From contig OU964930.1 of the NCBI GenBank assembly GCA_918807975.1, forward strand, positions 17,664,372 through 17,728,371: 64,000 nucleotides of DNA, read 5' to 3'. Under the pieces are notes generated by a model, which saw only the letters and a list, made by a program, of their open reading frames with translations, did not search any database and was not told where the DNA came from. The position numbers and the translations under genes were made by a program. The stretch comes from Aplidium turbinatum (lineage: Eukaryota; Chordata; Ascidiacea; Aplousobranchia; Polyclinidae). Below, in pieces: positions 33,533 to 45,731 of the stretch; within the stretch, counting starts at the first letter, position 1; every line of letters starts with the position of its first letter.

Positions 33533-33549
33533 GTTGCAGTAATTTTTAT

Positions 33550-33941
33550 GGTAGCCACTTTAACAAGTCGAAATTCTGCCACTAAACTTGACTAGAATGA
33601 AACCGCCAACCAATCATAGTTACGGTTTAAGTGACGTAAAAAATGGCGAAAAGAAGATGATAGAAAGCAAACTAAGTGATGGATTTTTTGTCAGCTGGTT
33701 GGTTTAGGGCTAGAAAGTAGTCATTTCATTGACGCGAGTTCGATTCCCACCACTGCTATTGCTCTTTTTCTTCTGTAATTACCAAATAAAGTTCAAAACA
33801 AGCATTAACTCTCTGGATGAGTGCAAGAAGGGTCACAATTGGACGATAGCCTCTTATAACATGTTCTGATTGGTTGGCGGTTGCATTGTAGATTTGTAGT
33901 CATTCGCAATGGCAGAATTTCGACTTGTTAAAGTGGCTACC
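33550..33941. mobile_element. MULE-like MITE with tRNA-like core, copy 2
   Basis: About 32 bases of perfect inverted repeat starting GGTAGCCACTTTAACAAGTC, flanked by AATTTTTAT (33541-33549) and AATTTTTAC (33942-33950). Same layout and inner sequence (TCTTTTTCTTCTGTAATTAC) as the copy at 23061-23458. Confidence 0.85.
33690..33764 (+). ncRNA. tRNA-like module in MULE-like MITE, copy 2
   Basis: A-box-like TGGTTGGTTTAGGG, anticodon-arm-like GTCA/TGAC pairing, B box GAGTTCGATTCCC at 33736-33748, then a T-rich run. Less regular than copy 1. Confidence 0.5.
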
Positions 33942-34051
33942 AATTTTTACTCACCAGAAATCTGCAAAAATATCCACATGTATCTTGAATCTTAATACAA
34001 TTTCCATCTTAACATCGCCTATTTAAAAAAAAAATATTTTTCATTGTCATC

Positions 34052-36914
34052 TGTTGTGTCTGCCTAGCCTGCTTTACACAACTTGATAGTTCAGATTTAA
34101 CATAGCACTTGTATTTGCGTGGCGGAACAAAGAATCCAAACAGCGAGACACGAGTCATTTATATACTAGCACGTTACGGGTTTCCAATACAGATTATGTA
34201 AATACACAGACACTACATCTCTTTCCTTTTCAGAATCAAACACTATTTCGAAATGTAGTCAACAGATCAAGAATTAAACATAACAGTTCTGGCTAAACAC
34301 AACACAGTAAATTACATAACAAAGTCTTTAAACCGTTGCGGTGGTTTGATGTTGCGGTGCGGCCTGGTTAGAATAACAGCGTCAGTAAGGTTATCAGGCG
34401 AAACATTTTGTTCAGGTATTACATCAGTTGAATCAGAGAAAGCCTCAGTCGAGACATTATGTCTCGAAGACACATCAGTGGTTAGGTCATTGTTTGAATC
34501 ATGAAATTTCTTAACATGGGTTACGTTTCTTTTATACTTTGCGTCATCATTTTCAACAATCACACAATTACCATGTTTCTCTGTGACAATAAACGGATCT
34601 TTACGAAAGGTAGTAGAAAGTTTATCACGTCCATGTTGTTTCAATAGTACAGTGTCACCAGGTTTAATATCAGCTTGAACTGCACCACGTCTAAGATCAG
34701 CATATAACTTTCCCTTTTCCTTCATTTCTGAATCTCTGTCACGAACAGATTTAGAATCATGGTCATAAGAACGATCAATGCATGGTAACTTAGTACGCAA
34801 TTTTCGTTTGAACAACAATTCGGCTGGACTAACTCCAGTCGTTGAGTGTGGTGTAGAGCGATACATAAGTAAATACGAATACAATTCATTTTTCCAGTTT
34901 TTACCTTCAGCTTGTGCAATTTTAATGCGTTTAAGCAATGAGCGATTTTGAATTTCAACTTCTCCGTTGGCTTGAGGCCACAATGGAGTTACTCTACGAT
35001 GCAATATTCCACATTCGCTCAAAAATGAATGAAATTCGTTGCTAATAAATTGCGGACCATTATCAGAAGTTATTGAACAAGGTAAACCATGCGTTGCAAA
35101 CATTTTCTTTAAACTTCCAATCACTTTTTCACTAGTAACTGTTTTCATAACATCAATTTCAAAGTAACGACTAAAATAATCGATCACAACAAAAACATAA
35201 TCACCAGAAGGCAGAGGTCCCATTAAATCAATAGCAAGATCTTGCCAGGGTCCTTCCGGCAATTCGGTACGTTTCATGGGTTCAGGGGATACAGGTTTTG
35301 AAACAAGTTGACACCCAAAACAATTTTTACAAAAACGATCGACATCTTTGTCTATGCCAGGCCACCATACTTTAGTACGAAGACGTCTCTTCATGACAAC
35401 GATACCAGGATGGCCCTCGTGAGCTAACGTAAGAACATGTTGTCTCAATGTTTTTGGAATCACAATACGTGTACCGCGTAATAGAAGACGGCCAATGACA
35501 GCTAATTCACTTCGAACTGTTAGATAAGATTTACATTCAAGTTCACACCAGTCGTTCGAAAGAATGCAATCCATGACATTGCGCAACTCAAAATCAGCGT
35601 TTGTTGCACGCTCGATGTCACGTGTGCTCATGGCAATAGGCGTCGCTTCTTTTGCTACAAATTTCACATACTCATGCGTGTCATCAACGTGTTTGCACAG
35701 CGCTTTTGAAGAAAATAAGCGAGATAAGCAATCGGCAATGTTTTGCCTCCCTGGGATATACTTCACTTCATATTGATAAGGCATTAATCTTAAAATCCAG
35801 CGTTCCATTCTAGCATTCGGCTTGGAGCGGGGAGTGAAAATGAATTTTAACGGTTTATGATCTGTTAATAAATCAAAACTGCTCCCATACAAATAAACGT
35901 GAAATCTTTCGCATGCCCACACAATAGCTAAAGCTTCTTTTTCAGTTTGCGAATATTTACGTTCAATTTCAGTTAAAGTACGGCTAGCATAACTAATAAC
36001 ATAATTTTTTCCATTTTGGTTTTGCACCAGCACTCCAGCTAAACCATAAGGACTAGCATCAGCAATTACTTGAGTTTTAGCATGTTTGTCATAATAACCC
36101 AAAGTTACACAATTGCACAATAAAGATTTTAGCTTTTCAAAAGATTGCTGTTGAGCTTTACCCCAATGAAAATCAACACTTTTACGAGTTAACATACGAA
36201 GCGGTTCCGACACCGTGGCTAAATCAGGTATAAATCTAGCATTATAATTCACCAGTCCTAAAAAACTTCTTACTTCAGCAGCGTTTTCTGGTGCTCTTGC
36301 TTCCTTAACAGCTTCAACTTTTGCCTCTTCCGGGTCAATTCCTTTAGACGACAGCACATGTCCCATAAATACAAGTTTGTCTTTGTTGAATTCGCACTTT
36401 TCTTTGTTCAGCGTGAACCCACTATCTCGAATTCTTTCAAGTACCTTCTCGAGTCTTCGGTCATGCTCCTCTTGAGTCGACCCGTACACGATAATGTCAT
36501 CAAGAATATTCTTGACTCCTGTACAACCTTGTAGCGTTTGTTGCATTACTCGTTGGTACATCTCCGGAGCACAACTAACTCCAAACATCAGTCTCTTGTA
36601 TCGATATAATCCTTCATGCGTCACAAATGTAGTAATATTTCTAGAACTAGGTTGTAATTCAATTTGGTGATACGCCCATTTGACATCTAGTTTAGTGAAT
36701 ACCTTGCTTTGGTTCATGTCATGCAGCACTTCTTCAATGGTAGGCATCGGGTGACGTTCTCTTCTGACAGCTTTGTTAGCTTGGCGCATATCGACACACA
36801 AACGAATGTCTCCATTTTGCTTGGGCACGATCATTGCAGGTGAAACCCAAGTTGACGGTTCTTCAACTTTTTCGATGATTCCAATACAGATTATGTAAAT
36901 ACACAGACACTACA
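34052..36914 (-). mobile_element. Gypsy (mag-like) LTR retrotransposon, broken copy
   Basis: Fossil element of the Ty3/Gypsy group, mag/SURL-like by its pol sequence. A 166-bp LTR (TGTAGTGTCT ... ACACAACA on the minus strand) lies at 34052-34217, preceded by a purine-rich tract. A short stretch of LTR sequence at 36880-36914 marks the other end, and TCATC flanks both sides. An 840-codon frame (36834-34312) covers reverse transcriptase, RNase H and integrase (His/Cys finger and DDE core). Gag and protease were not found. The element is broken, with about one major break; the long open frame suggests it is young. Confidence 0.9.
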
Positions 36915-36948
36915 TCATCAAGTGCAAGTAGCCTACTGTAATCGTTTT

Positions 36949-37140
36949 TCATATAACAACGCAATCTTTCAGGAAATGTGTTTCCAAAGCCGATGTTAAA
37001 GCTTGAGGACTAACATTAGCAAGTTTTACCACAACAACCTCGTTGAGTCCAAGAATACCAGACAGCGGGCTGTTAACGTCATTAGGCCTATACTTGATTA
37101 GAAAATGATTGCCAATATCTGGCACCCCAGATTGACTCAC
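36949..37140 (-). other. Possible coding fragment, unrecognised
   Basis: A 63-codon frame with protein-like composition (HFLIKYRPNDVNSPLSGILG, VVVVKLANVSPQALTSALE). It lies just beyond the Gypsy target duplication, so it belongs to the pre-insertion DNA. No family recognised and no convincing splice acceptor. Could be the last exon of a lost gene or part of an older repeat. Confidence 0.25.
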
Positions 37141-37217
37141 AAACCTTCGTGCAACACAGTTACAAAAATAATGTTAACTAATGCAATGGCTTAAACACTT
37201 AAGAGCACTTGCAGTAA

Positions 37218-37492
37218 GGGAACGTTCAAATATTACGTAACGCTTTTTTTGCCAAATTTTTGACCCCCCCCTCCCCCATGTAACGCCAACGTAACGCATT
37301 TTTCAATCCCCCCCTCCCCCATGTAACGCTTTTTCACTACGAATTCAGCATAAAAAACTACCATTCTGTACTCGAAAGCGTTACGTAACGTTTTGCTTGA
37401 ACCCCCTCCCCCCCCGATGTGACGCTAACGTAACGCTTTGCATAAACCCCCCCCTCCCCCTCGAAGGCGTTACGTAATATTTGAACGTTCCC
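37218..37492. mobile_element. Harbinger-like MITE, uninterrupted copy
   Basis: 275 bases with ends GGGAACGTTCAAATATTACG and its inverse, flanked by TAA (37215-37217, 37493-37495). GTAACGC words recur in both orientations, separated by C-rich runs. About 95% identical to the split copy at 7384-11081, which it shows before insertion. Confidence 0.92.
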
Positions 37493-37715
37493 TAAACAGA
37501 AAAATGAATAATTTTCTATTATAAGTTACCACCTGGGCCGTATGTATAGCGCCGATAATAATTAATTAATTCTAAGCGTAGGCTACAATTTGTGACTTGT
37601 TTAAAGTTAATCCACGTCATATGATGCCAAAATCTTCCGGCCGCGAAACTGCATTCAGCTTTTCACTACATTTTGCAATAAATTAAGAAATGTCACACTA
37701 AAATTGGAATAGTTT

Positions 37716-39944
37716 TCAACGAATGTTTTGTTTGACTCTGTCGTACATTTGGCTAAGAGCGTCCATGACGTCTCCTTGTAGCTCTGGAAAACTTGGATCA
37801 AATGGTGGAAGTTCAGCAAAGCATATGCGCCCAATCATAGCCATACTCTCTTCTATGGTACGCAGTAAACAAGCAAGAAATAATGGTATTGGTAAGATCA
37901 TGCCCATAACTACAACTGATGTTCGAGGGGCTATGATATTTTCTATGTCCGCCGTGGATGTGCCCACAGTACGAGTTGCTTTTTCCACTCTCCACAAATC
38001 GTGGTCTGCTTCATTTGGTACACGATTGCACAAAGGACACTTTTTTTCATAGTTTACGTCGGAGTATGTTGAATTTCTTGATGTACAGCCGCTTTTTTCG
38101 AAGGTTTGCTCTTTGTATAGTGATAAACATCCCCTTTGAACAGCACCCTCGCATACAGGCTTTTTAAGAGTGTTGATTTCATGCAGTCCTGCCGCAATTG
38201 GAGAAACGCTACAATCTTTTAGTCCTACTCCTACAGCTTCTTTTTGGCAGCTTTCTGGGATAGCTTGTGGCGGCTTTTTGACAAAAGATGCTCGAGCTTT
38301 CGTTTCCATCACGCGAAGCTTCAATCGATTATTTTCTGACATTAACCGCTGGATGTCGCTCTGGTGTTGAGCTTCACGAATTCGGAGTTGGATGACTTCC
38401 TCTTGTAGGCGACGAATCGTACATTTTGCCGTCACTGCAACAATGTTGTCAATTATTGTTTACATAACAAACTCATTCTTTTGGACACAGAGTTTGCTAA
38501 TTAGAAGAGATTAGTGGTAACTTACAGTTCAGTTTAGAAAATAGCAAAGAAGTTAGGAAAAAAGTATCTTCATATTTATCTTCGAGCACCAGCACACATT
38601 AATAGGCTGCATTATTTGATATTCAGTGCAAGCATAAGGCATTGGTGATCTGTTGTAAGCTATAGCTTATGTTGCAGACAAAATATCACATTAATACTCA
38701 CCATTTTCATATAAAGCTTCTCTCATCACTTTTTCTTGCTTCATTTCGATCAGCGTCATAGATCTGTGAGTCATGCCAATACGCTCCCGTAAAGACAAAC
38801 TCTCACTCACAGCATTACTTATGTCGCTTATAGTTTTATCAAATTGGTCACACTTTACAGAAACTCTCTCTTTAGTTTCTTTCAGTCTTTGAAGAAGTGC
38901 CTGCATTGATCTGCAAGAAAAGTGAAGGCAAATCATTACCAAGAAAAAACGTTGTCACATAAGACAAATTTAACAGTAGAAAAACTTTGACAATCTCGGT
39001 AACCGGCCCTGCGTCAAAAACTTCTACAAGTATGCGAAACTACCAGAAATAACCTATCAAAGGGCTTGTCAGTCCGAGGATAAAGATTCAAAACCAACCA
39101 AAACTGCACCTATTTATTGACCACAAAATGGTCTACAGTTGCAATAACAAAAAAATCAGAATGGAATAGGCTACAACCACACTTACGATTTTTGTTCCTC
39201 GTGTTTGTTTTCCGCACCACTCAGGGGAGTCACTTCAAAATAGGAACCATCATAAGTGTCTTCAGTGTCTTTCATAGAATCGGGGACCATATATTGATCA
39301 TAACACCAAGAGTTGTTTCTGTTTTCTTGGCTCAATAAGTTGTTATCATCTTTTTCCACTAAATCCGCACTTTCTCTTCTTTGTCGTCGTCTTCTTAATT
39401 GACTCTCTGATGGAGTTATTTTATCGGATAATGTTTCTGAACAGTCATCACTACTAAATCTCATTTCCGTTGCTTCTTTGACAAATGGCAGTTGGAGACT
39501 TGAGAGATCAAAGTCTCTTTCCCAATTAATAATGTCACTATGCTTTTCCTTCCATAAAGCCAAGGCTTGTTCGAGAACGCCTTTTCGGTTATGCAGTTCT
39601 GCAATTTACAGTAATAATTCATTAAAGCGAGTGTAACATATCTAACGTAACGTAACGTCTACTGTACATTCTTCTTTTCGAATCTCAAATTTTATTGACA
39701 CTTCTTAAGAAGTTGTTCTTACTGAAAATTGGATTGAAGGACATTTGTATCAAATTCTAAAAATCTGAATAAGATTTTCTGGTAAAAATTAAGATTGTTG
39801 TAAACCTATACTCTTCACTCGTAAACTTTCCATCGACAAACACTAGATTAATAAAAACACAATTTTACCCTGTAATAGTTTGACCAGGTCGTCCTTTTCT
39901 GCAAAGTGTTCCAGATCAATCTCTTGTAAGCCGTCAGTCATCAT
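37716..39944 (-). CDS. Four-exon coiled-coil protein of unknown function
   Basis: Exons 39944-39869, 39598-39187, 38910-38702 and 38434-37716 (76, 412, 209, 719 nt) have GT-AG ends and matching phases, giving 471 aa. It starts MMTDGLQEIDLEHFAEKDDL. Residues about 26-60 are helical and charged; 60-160 are acidic and Ser/Arg-rich (RRRRQRRESADLVEKDD). Exon 3 and the start of exon 4 are heptad-like coiled coil (LLQRLKETKERVSVKCDQFD; TIRRLQEEVIQLRIREAQHQ). Near residue 365 a CPLCNRVPNEADHD motif could be half of a zinc site. Residues about 406-424 are hydrophobic (SVVVMGMILPIPLFLACLL). I do not recognise the family. An AAG directly precedes the start codon (CTTTAAG then ATGATG), so a 5' splice or trans-splice acceptor is possible. 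Confidence 0.8.
38993..39097 (+). mobile_element. SINE 3' fragment in intron 2 of the unknown gene
   Basis: Starts at CTCGGTAACCGGCCCTGCGT and ends at AAAGATTCAAAACC; a 5'-truncated copy in antisense to the host gene. Confidence 0.75.
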
Positions 39945-40988
39945 CTTAAAGTTTCAAAAAGTATTTTTATTATGTAGGCTATTGATGATTTCAAGAGTTA
40001 CAGAGAAAGTTATATCAAGCTAAAATAAAAAAAGGTTTTCATTATATAATTACCCTCCGCCCCACCACATCTAGTACCGGCTCGCGGCACAGCGGTTAAG
40101 GAGCACTGCCGCAGGTAACTGACCAACAACTACTTCTCTTGGCCTTATTTTGTCAAAAATAGAAATAATAAACAACTAAGCACGCACAAAAGCATCCATT
40201 CATTAATGCAAAAATCAAAATTTTTACACTCATTGCTAATTGCACTGTAGCTGGCCTTATTCAATTTACAGCGATCAGCATGGCCTTTGAGAAGATAATT
40301 TGAGCCCGGTATCAATAAAATCTTCCGGCCCCAAATCAAGACATGTCCAGAAAAAAAAGCACTATATCCCAAAAATACAAGGTGGTTTTTCAAGTTTTCT
40401 AGCCCCATAAAAAAGTTAAGATCCCCTAAAATCATTCCGCGCTCGGGACCAAAGGTACCCTCTGGACCCTCCTGTTAACGCTACTGGCGATCAGATTGGG
40501 ATAAACTTGCATTTGGATTATCAGTTTGAATTGAACAGTGACCTAAAAGAAGTTATAGAGATTTCTCAGACAAAAATATTCCTCCAGTATCATATAGTAT
40601 GCAAATTATTACATTGCCAGGCAACTTCGTGCAGTACTGCAATGTTTTGCAAAGCCAACAAATGCATGTTTGACAGACGACACGTTTGTAAATGCTTGAT
40701 TACTAACAATGTTTTTAAAACACAAACTCATTTGTCATTACTGACGTATTCTTGAAAAGTCATTGCCTTTTTTTTTTTTTATTTGCATTCGAGTTTTGAA
40801 AACAAGCAATTTTCAAATGTATGAGTTGCCCAATTTAAGTGACGTGTGACCCTCTATTGCTGATACTTTGTAACTTTATTTCAACCACACATTTTTCAAC
40901 CGACCTTCATCACAAAAATGTTGATGTTCATTAAACATGTATTAGCTTACAACTTCAAAATGATTTGGGAAGACGCTTGTCTCCCGTG
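39945..40988. other. Spacer with old repeat fragments
   Basis: Upstream of the unknown gene. Contains decayed transposon-like sequence at about 40290-40475 (GAGCCCGG and GGACCCTCCTG words resembling hAT family 2 ends). No gene seen; the frames at 40145-40435 and 40507-40755 have no family resemblance. Confidence 0.4.
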
Positions 40989-41885
40989 CAGGGCCGGATT
41001 TACCAATAGGCTAGGCAGGCTGAAGCCTAGGGCCTCAACGTCCAGGGGCCTCGAAATTCGGTTTCGAAGTTTGTAATTCTCTTAAAAACTTGACAAGTTT
41101 AAACCCTACCTAAAGTAATCCAGCTTTTGAGAGTAGAAAATTCTATACAGTACACAACTGGTTTCAACCACGTTGTAAACAGTCATTATTACGTCCTTTG
41201 CAGCATAATAAAGGCAATTATTACGCGCATTCTGCTGGAAGCTTCCATGTTAAAGTACCGTAGAGTGGCGTAGCCAAGGGGGGTTTTGGGGGTTGCAACC
41301 ATGATCTTATCCTTTTGCTATGCCACCGGACAGCACCATTTTACAGGAATATTCATACCCACATTTTTGTTGAAAATACCCTACTCTCAGAATGCCCCAG
41401 AATCAAAATAATTTTTTTAAATTTTCTGGGGGAGGCCCTGGAGAAGAAGATTTATATGATTTGCAAGAAGAATAGGGAGCTTTGCCTCAAGCGTGCAATG
41501 CTCTCCATGATAGTGATAACCTTAGCCCACAGAGTTTTGGCTAAAACTGAAAATGGAAATGGACAACCAAGAACCAAGGTTTAAAACTTTGGCAAAAATG
41601 ATGTGCTGCCTGTTGAGATTACCACATTCTAAAATTTAAACTTTACAATTATTGTAACGGTTGTTTGATCAAAGAAATTAAAATTAAAAGCAAAACTGAA
41701 TTAACTAAATTCTTATTCTTTTAATTAAAAGTTTGCACCCATGAATGTGGAAAATTAAAAGAACACTCATATTTTTAACATTAAGCAATGTGATGTTGTT
41801 TAAAGAGAAATTTTGAGCTCAGAAATAGGGAGGGGCCTCACAAATGGAATAGCCTAGGGCCTCTCATGGTCTAAATCCGGCCCTG
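40989..41885 (+). mobile_element. hAT element, CAGGGCCGGATTTACC family, copy A
   Basis: Ends CAGGGCCGGATTTACCAATA / GGTCTAAATCCGGCCCTG flanked by CTCCCGTG (40981-40988, 41886-41893). Shares about 170 bases at the left and 260 at the right with copy B (51129-52632) but lacks its transposase piece. Confidence 0.9.
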
Positions 41886-41893
41886 CTCCCGTG

Positions 41894-44800
41894 CCTCTCA
41901 GACGCTACCCAACTGCAGCACACCAAACTATCTTTAGCCGCGATTTACCTTTTAGTTTGTCATAATAACACACGGCATTGTTTTAACCAGACGTTTCATT
42001 TTTTTTCTGGACAGTAAAACCTCAAACAGAATGGCAACAGGGTACAAATAAAAATTGCTTCTCTAACCTTTTATAACCTAACCTTTTATAATATAGCTTT
42101 GGTAGAGAGATACTTTTTGAATACCACAGACAGATAATCGATAACAGCTTTATAAGATTGAATTGCATAATTCAAAAAATAATGCATAAAATAGCTACAT
42201 AACTTCAAACCTTTTATAACCCTTTTAAAACCTTTATAACCCTAATCTTTTATATATCCATATAAAAATCCAATAATTGAGCTCACGCAAATACCCTCAC
42301 AAAAAACTAAATTTGTTGATTGAAAATAATTGATGTTTGATGAACACTTTTTTTAGCTAAAACTATTTACTAAAGTAAAAAAAAAATCAAATTTCTTAAA
42401 AAGTTGTTTTCCTCACGCATCAAACCCCCAACCGCTGAAATAGATTGTGACACATTCCACTCTATGAGAAGAGGGCTGACTACTAACGTTGGGGAGGGAG
42501 ATAAACAGCAGAAAGAAATGGTATCATAATTTACCACAATTTCTAACTTAGTACCATAATATTAACACTAAATTAAAACTACGAGCGGTAGCCTAAAGTA
42601 AATCTTAGGCTTTTACTGTACACAATGCTAAGGAAGTCATTTCCCTGAAAATTAGACGACGCCATTTGGCGCTTCATTGAAGTCGTCGCTCGACACTCCT
42701 CGTTACTGCAGGTCAGTTAGAACGTTTAACCTCAAATTCAACTTTAATCAACGCCCATTCTTTTCAAGTTATTGAGAACGACTGAACAAGGCCAGCTCAA
42801 ATCGCAGCAGGTCCTGAAACCAACTGTGAAAATACTCACACGTGTTCAAATTTAGAAAAATGCATTGCACATTCAAAGACGGCTGTTCAAAGCTTGATCA
42901 AATTGTTGTGGAGTCACCTCCAATGAGGGACACCACTCTCTCTTTTGTCGTTTAAGGGACACCTCTCTCTCAACACCCCTCTCTCTTTTGTCTTCGCTAG
43001 TACTAGTTTTCTTAACGACTTCGCTATCTGCAGCCTACATCAAAACCATACTATATAAACCTAGCTAGACTAACAGCACATTAACCTGCATTATATTTTG
43101 GGGACGATTTTTTATGTCAAAAGCGTTTCAGTTTTGTAGTGTGTGGTATCGCAATACACACCAAGGTGTGTTCGGTAAATTAATTTTTAATTCAGATAGA
43201 AACTAGCTTATTTTCTTTCCTATGGTCCTAACTCCTAGCAACCCACACCTTTCTATTGCTTACTTATGAACGACCTTTATAATCACAAGGTTATTAAGCT
43301 TCAATTACTTAACCTTCTTGGCTCTTGCATAGTAGGCTTATGTCAATAACGCTTGCTGCTTGACATAGCCTTTCCACAACTCCAACAAAGTGTTGCAAAC
43401 GCCCAGTAGGCAACTTGTATCTGATGTGCATTGTGCAATTCAAACTTAGCAACAGTGCACAAGAGTTCAAAACTACATTTAATGTTGTATACTTTGTTTC
43501 ACTTAACCGATGTGCTTTATATTTAACTTTCTGGTACAGGGTTAGTTAAATGCGGAAGCCACAAAATTTAAAAAACGGCTACTATATCCAATCAAGGTAG
43601 GTTCATTGTGAAACCGGAATGACGTGATAACAATTGCTGTTTTTTCACGTCGTCTATTTCCTGTCATTTGAGCTTGGGGAGAGAGTTCATACAAAACTTT
43701 ATTGACATCAACGGTTTTAACATATTTTATTCAAACGAACAATTATGGTTGATGTTATTATTATCAGGCTATTCATGATGACGACACAGTTACGTGTTGA
43801 CAACGTTAGAGAAGAATATTTTACTCGCTTGTGTGTTTTTTGCGTGTATACAATTTGTTAAAATCAACAGACGTTGAATCAATGTAAAATTGATGGATTT
43901 TGCTGTCTAGGTCCTTCTGTGCTAGCAAAATTCGACGTTCTTTCAACGTCTAATGATGAATGACGTCTAATGGCGTTCAATAAAAGTAAAGTCAACTTTT
44001 GTTAGCTGGGGTAGTTTTGTATGTCTACCTATCGTCATACGTTAAAGTGATGTTGAAATAGCGATATGTGACAGCTGGGCATGCATCTATTTAGTTTGTG
44101 GTTATTACTGCCGTTTTAATAATTGCGCTGGGAAGAGATGAGATGGCTTGTGGATGACTGCGTAGCTACACTAAGAGACATGGCACAAACTTATAGGCCA
44201 TAAAACTAAATCTAATCTAAAGCTCCATGCTACCGGAAATTCTACAAGCAACATAGTCTTGTTTGCACTTTAAAGTCAACTCTTATCACGCTTACTCATA
44301 ATCAGAAAGAATGCTGGCACTTTGAAAACAGTGTAGGCTACCTAAAGAATAAGAAAGCTGTTAGTAACTTGTTAACACTTTAATTCAACATAACTGCGAA
44401 ATTAAGTCACGTTTTTTCTGCTTTGTAGGCTATGCACTGTACTATACACATTTAGAGTGAATGCTAAGCTAAAGATTCATCTACAAACTTTGTTGCTCGC
44501 TGCGTGACTGATAACCCTTTCCGACTTTCACTTCTAGGTGTTGTTTGCATTGAATAATTTGTTCTGGCGAGAACCTTTCTTTGCAACACCATTTGCTGCG
44601 GTTGATTGTCTCATGCGTGTGACTGATCCACATGCCATCGAAGTCTGGTTGGAGACAAAAGTCTATGTATGATAACGCAAGCGGCTTTGTATGGCTTGCT
44701 TCAAACTGTGTGCGTGGATATGGTTACTTTAAGAATGTCAATTTTGCCGTTTTGTAAACGTTTGGAAATGTCTATTCGATTTAAGCCAACTGAGTGACTA

Positions 44801-45551
44801 AAGCTGGTTTATGACGTCTTTTACACACATTAAAAGTACAGTGGTAATCACCTCATACATCTTGTGATAGTTCAGTTTAGTTTGCACCAGAATAACGCTT
44901 ATCATGTTATTTAATTTGTAGGAGAGTTACTTTTCGGCTCAGGGAAACAATGGACCCCCGCTTATTGCACGTTGCATGAACTCAATTAAAATACGTTTTG
45001 TCCTGGGGTTTTGTCGACAAGATAACCTAATATTTCAAGCTGCGAGATTCAAAAAGCTTGTGGAAGCCTTTTATTGCTGTGCAATTGTTCTTATTGGATT
45101 GCTAATCATCTGTTGCGGTGACGTTTTTGTCAAGTTCTGTGGTAACTTGTAACAACTTAATTATTAACTTACTACGTAAGCAAACAATTATTTAACTTGT
45201 AATTCAATCGCACGAAGTTCGTACACTGGTAAATTTATTTATTTATTTGTATCAGACAAGTTTGTCCATATTAAAGCCAAAACACAAAAAAACAAGACGT
45301 AAGGAGTCACTTGGATGACATGTGCAACATATCATTGTAGTGCTTAAAATATGTCGTTTTATAGAAAGCGTCTGAGGACATTAATGCTATCATAAGAGAA
45401 TTGAGAGATTTGTAACAACGTCGGTAAATGAACATGAATGAACATCGTATGGACACTTCCCAGATTTTTAAAAACAGAATGAAGCTTAAGCTGCCGTACG
45501 TAGTTTACGTGTTGATGGTCTGATGGATGTCTGCATTTTCATTGTTTTATA
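41894..45551. other. Gene-poor stretch
   Basis: No open gene structure recognised. A repeat of the CATACATCTTGTGATAGTT family lies at about 44855-44925, and an inverted-repeat-like block with CCTAGACAGCAAAATCC / CCAGCTAACAAAAG ends (inverse strand) at about 43870-44010. A CTCTCTCTTTTGTC direct repeat is at 42935-42995. Otherwise AT-rich DNA. Confidence 0.4.
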
Positions 45552-45729
45552 CAGTAGAATTCGCCTATAGTGACACCTGAAGGGACCGCGGAAAAAGTGT
45601 CACCATAACCGAAGTGTCACTATAGCCGAATTCTACTCAACTGTTGCGTATGCAAACGGGACTTTGCAACAGGTGTCACTATAGGCGAAGTGTCACTATA
45701 GCCAAAGTCACTATAGGCAAATTCTACTG
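45552..45729. mobile_element. Tc1/mariner-type MITE, CAGTAGAATTCGCC ends
   Basis: Inverted ends CAGTAGAATTCGCCTATAGT / ACTATAGGCAAATTCTACTG flanked by TA (45550-45551, 45730-45731). The word GTGTCACTATAGCCGAA / GTGTCACTATAGGCGAA recurs five times inside 178 bases. Confidence 0.88.
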
Positions 45730-45731
45730 TA

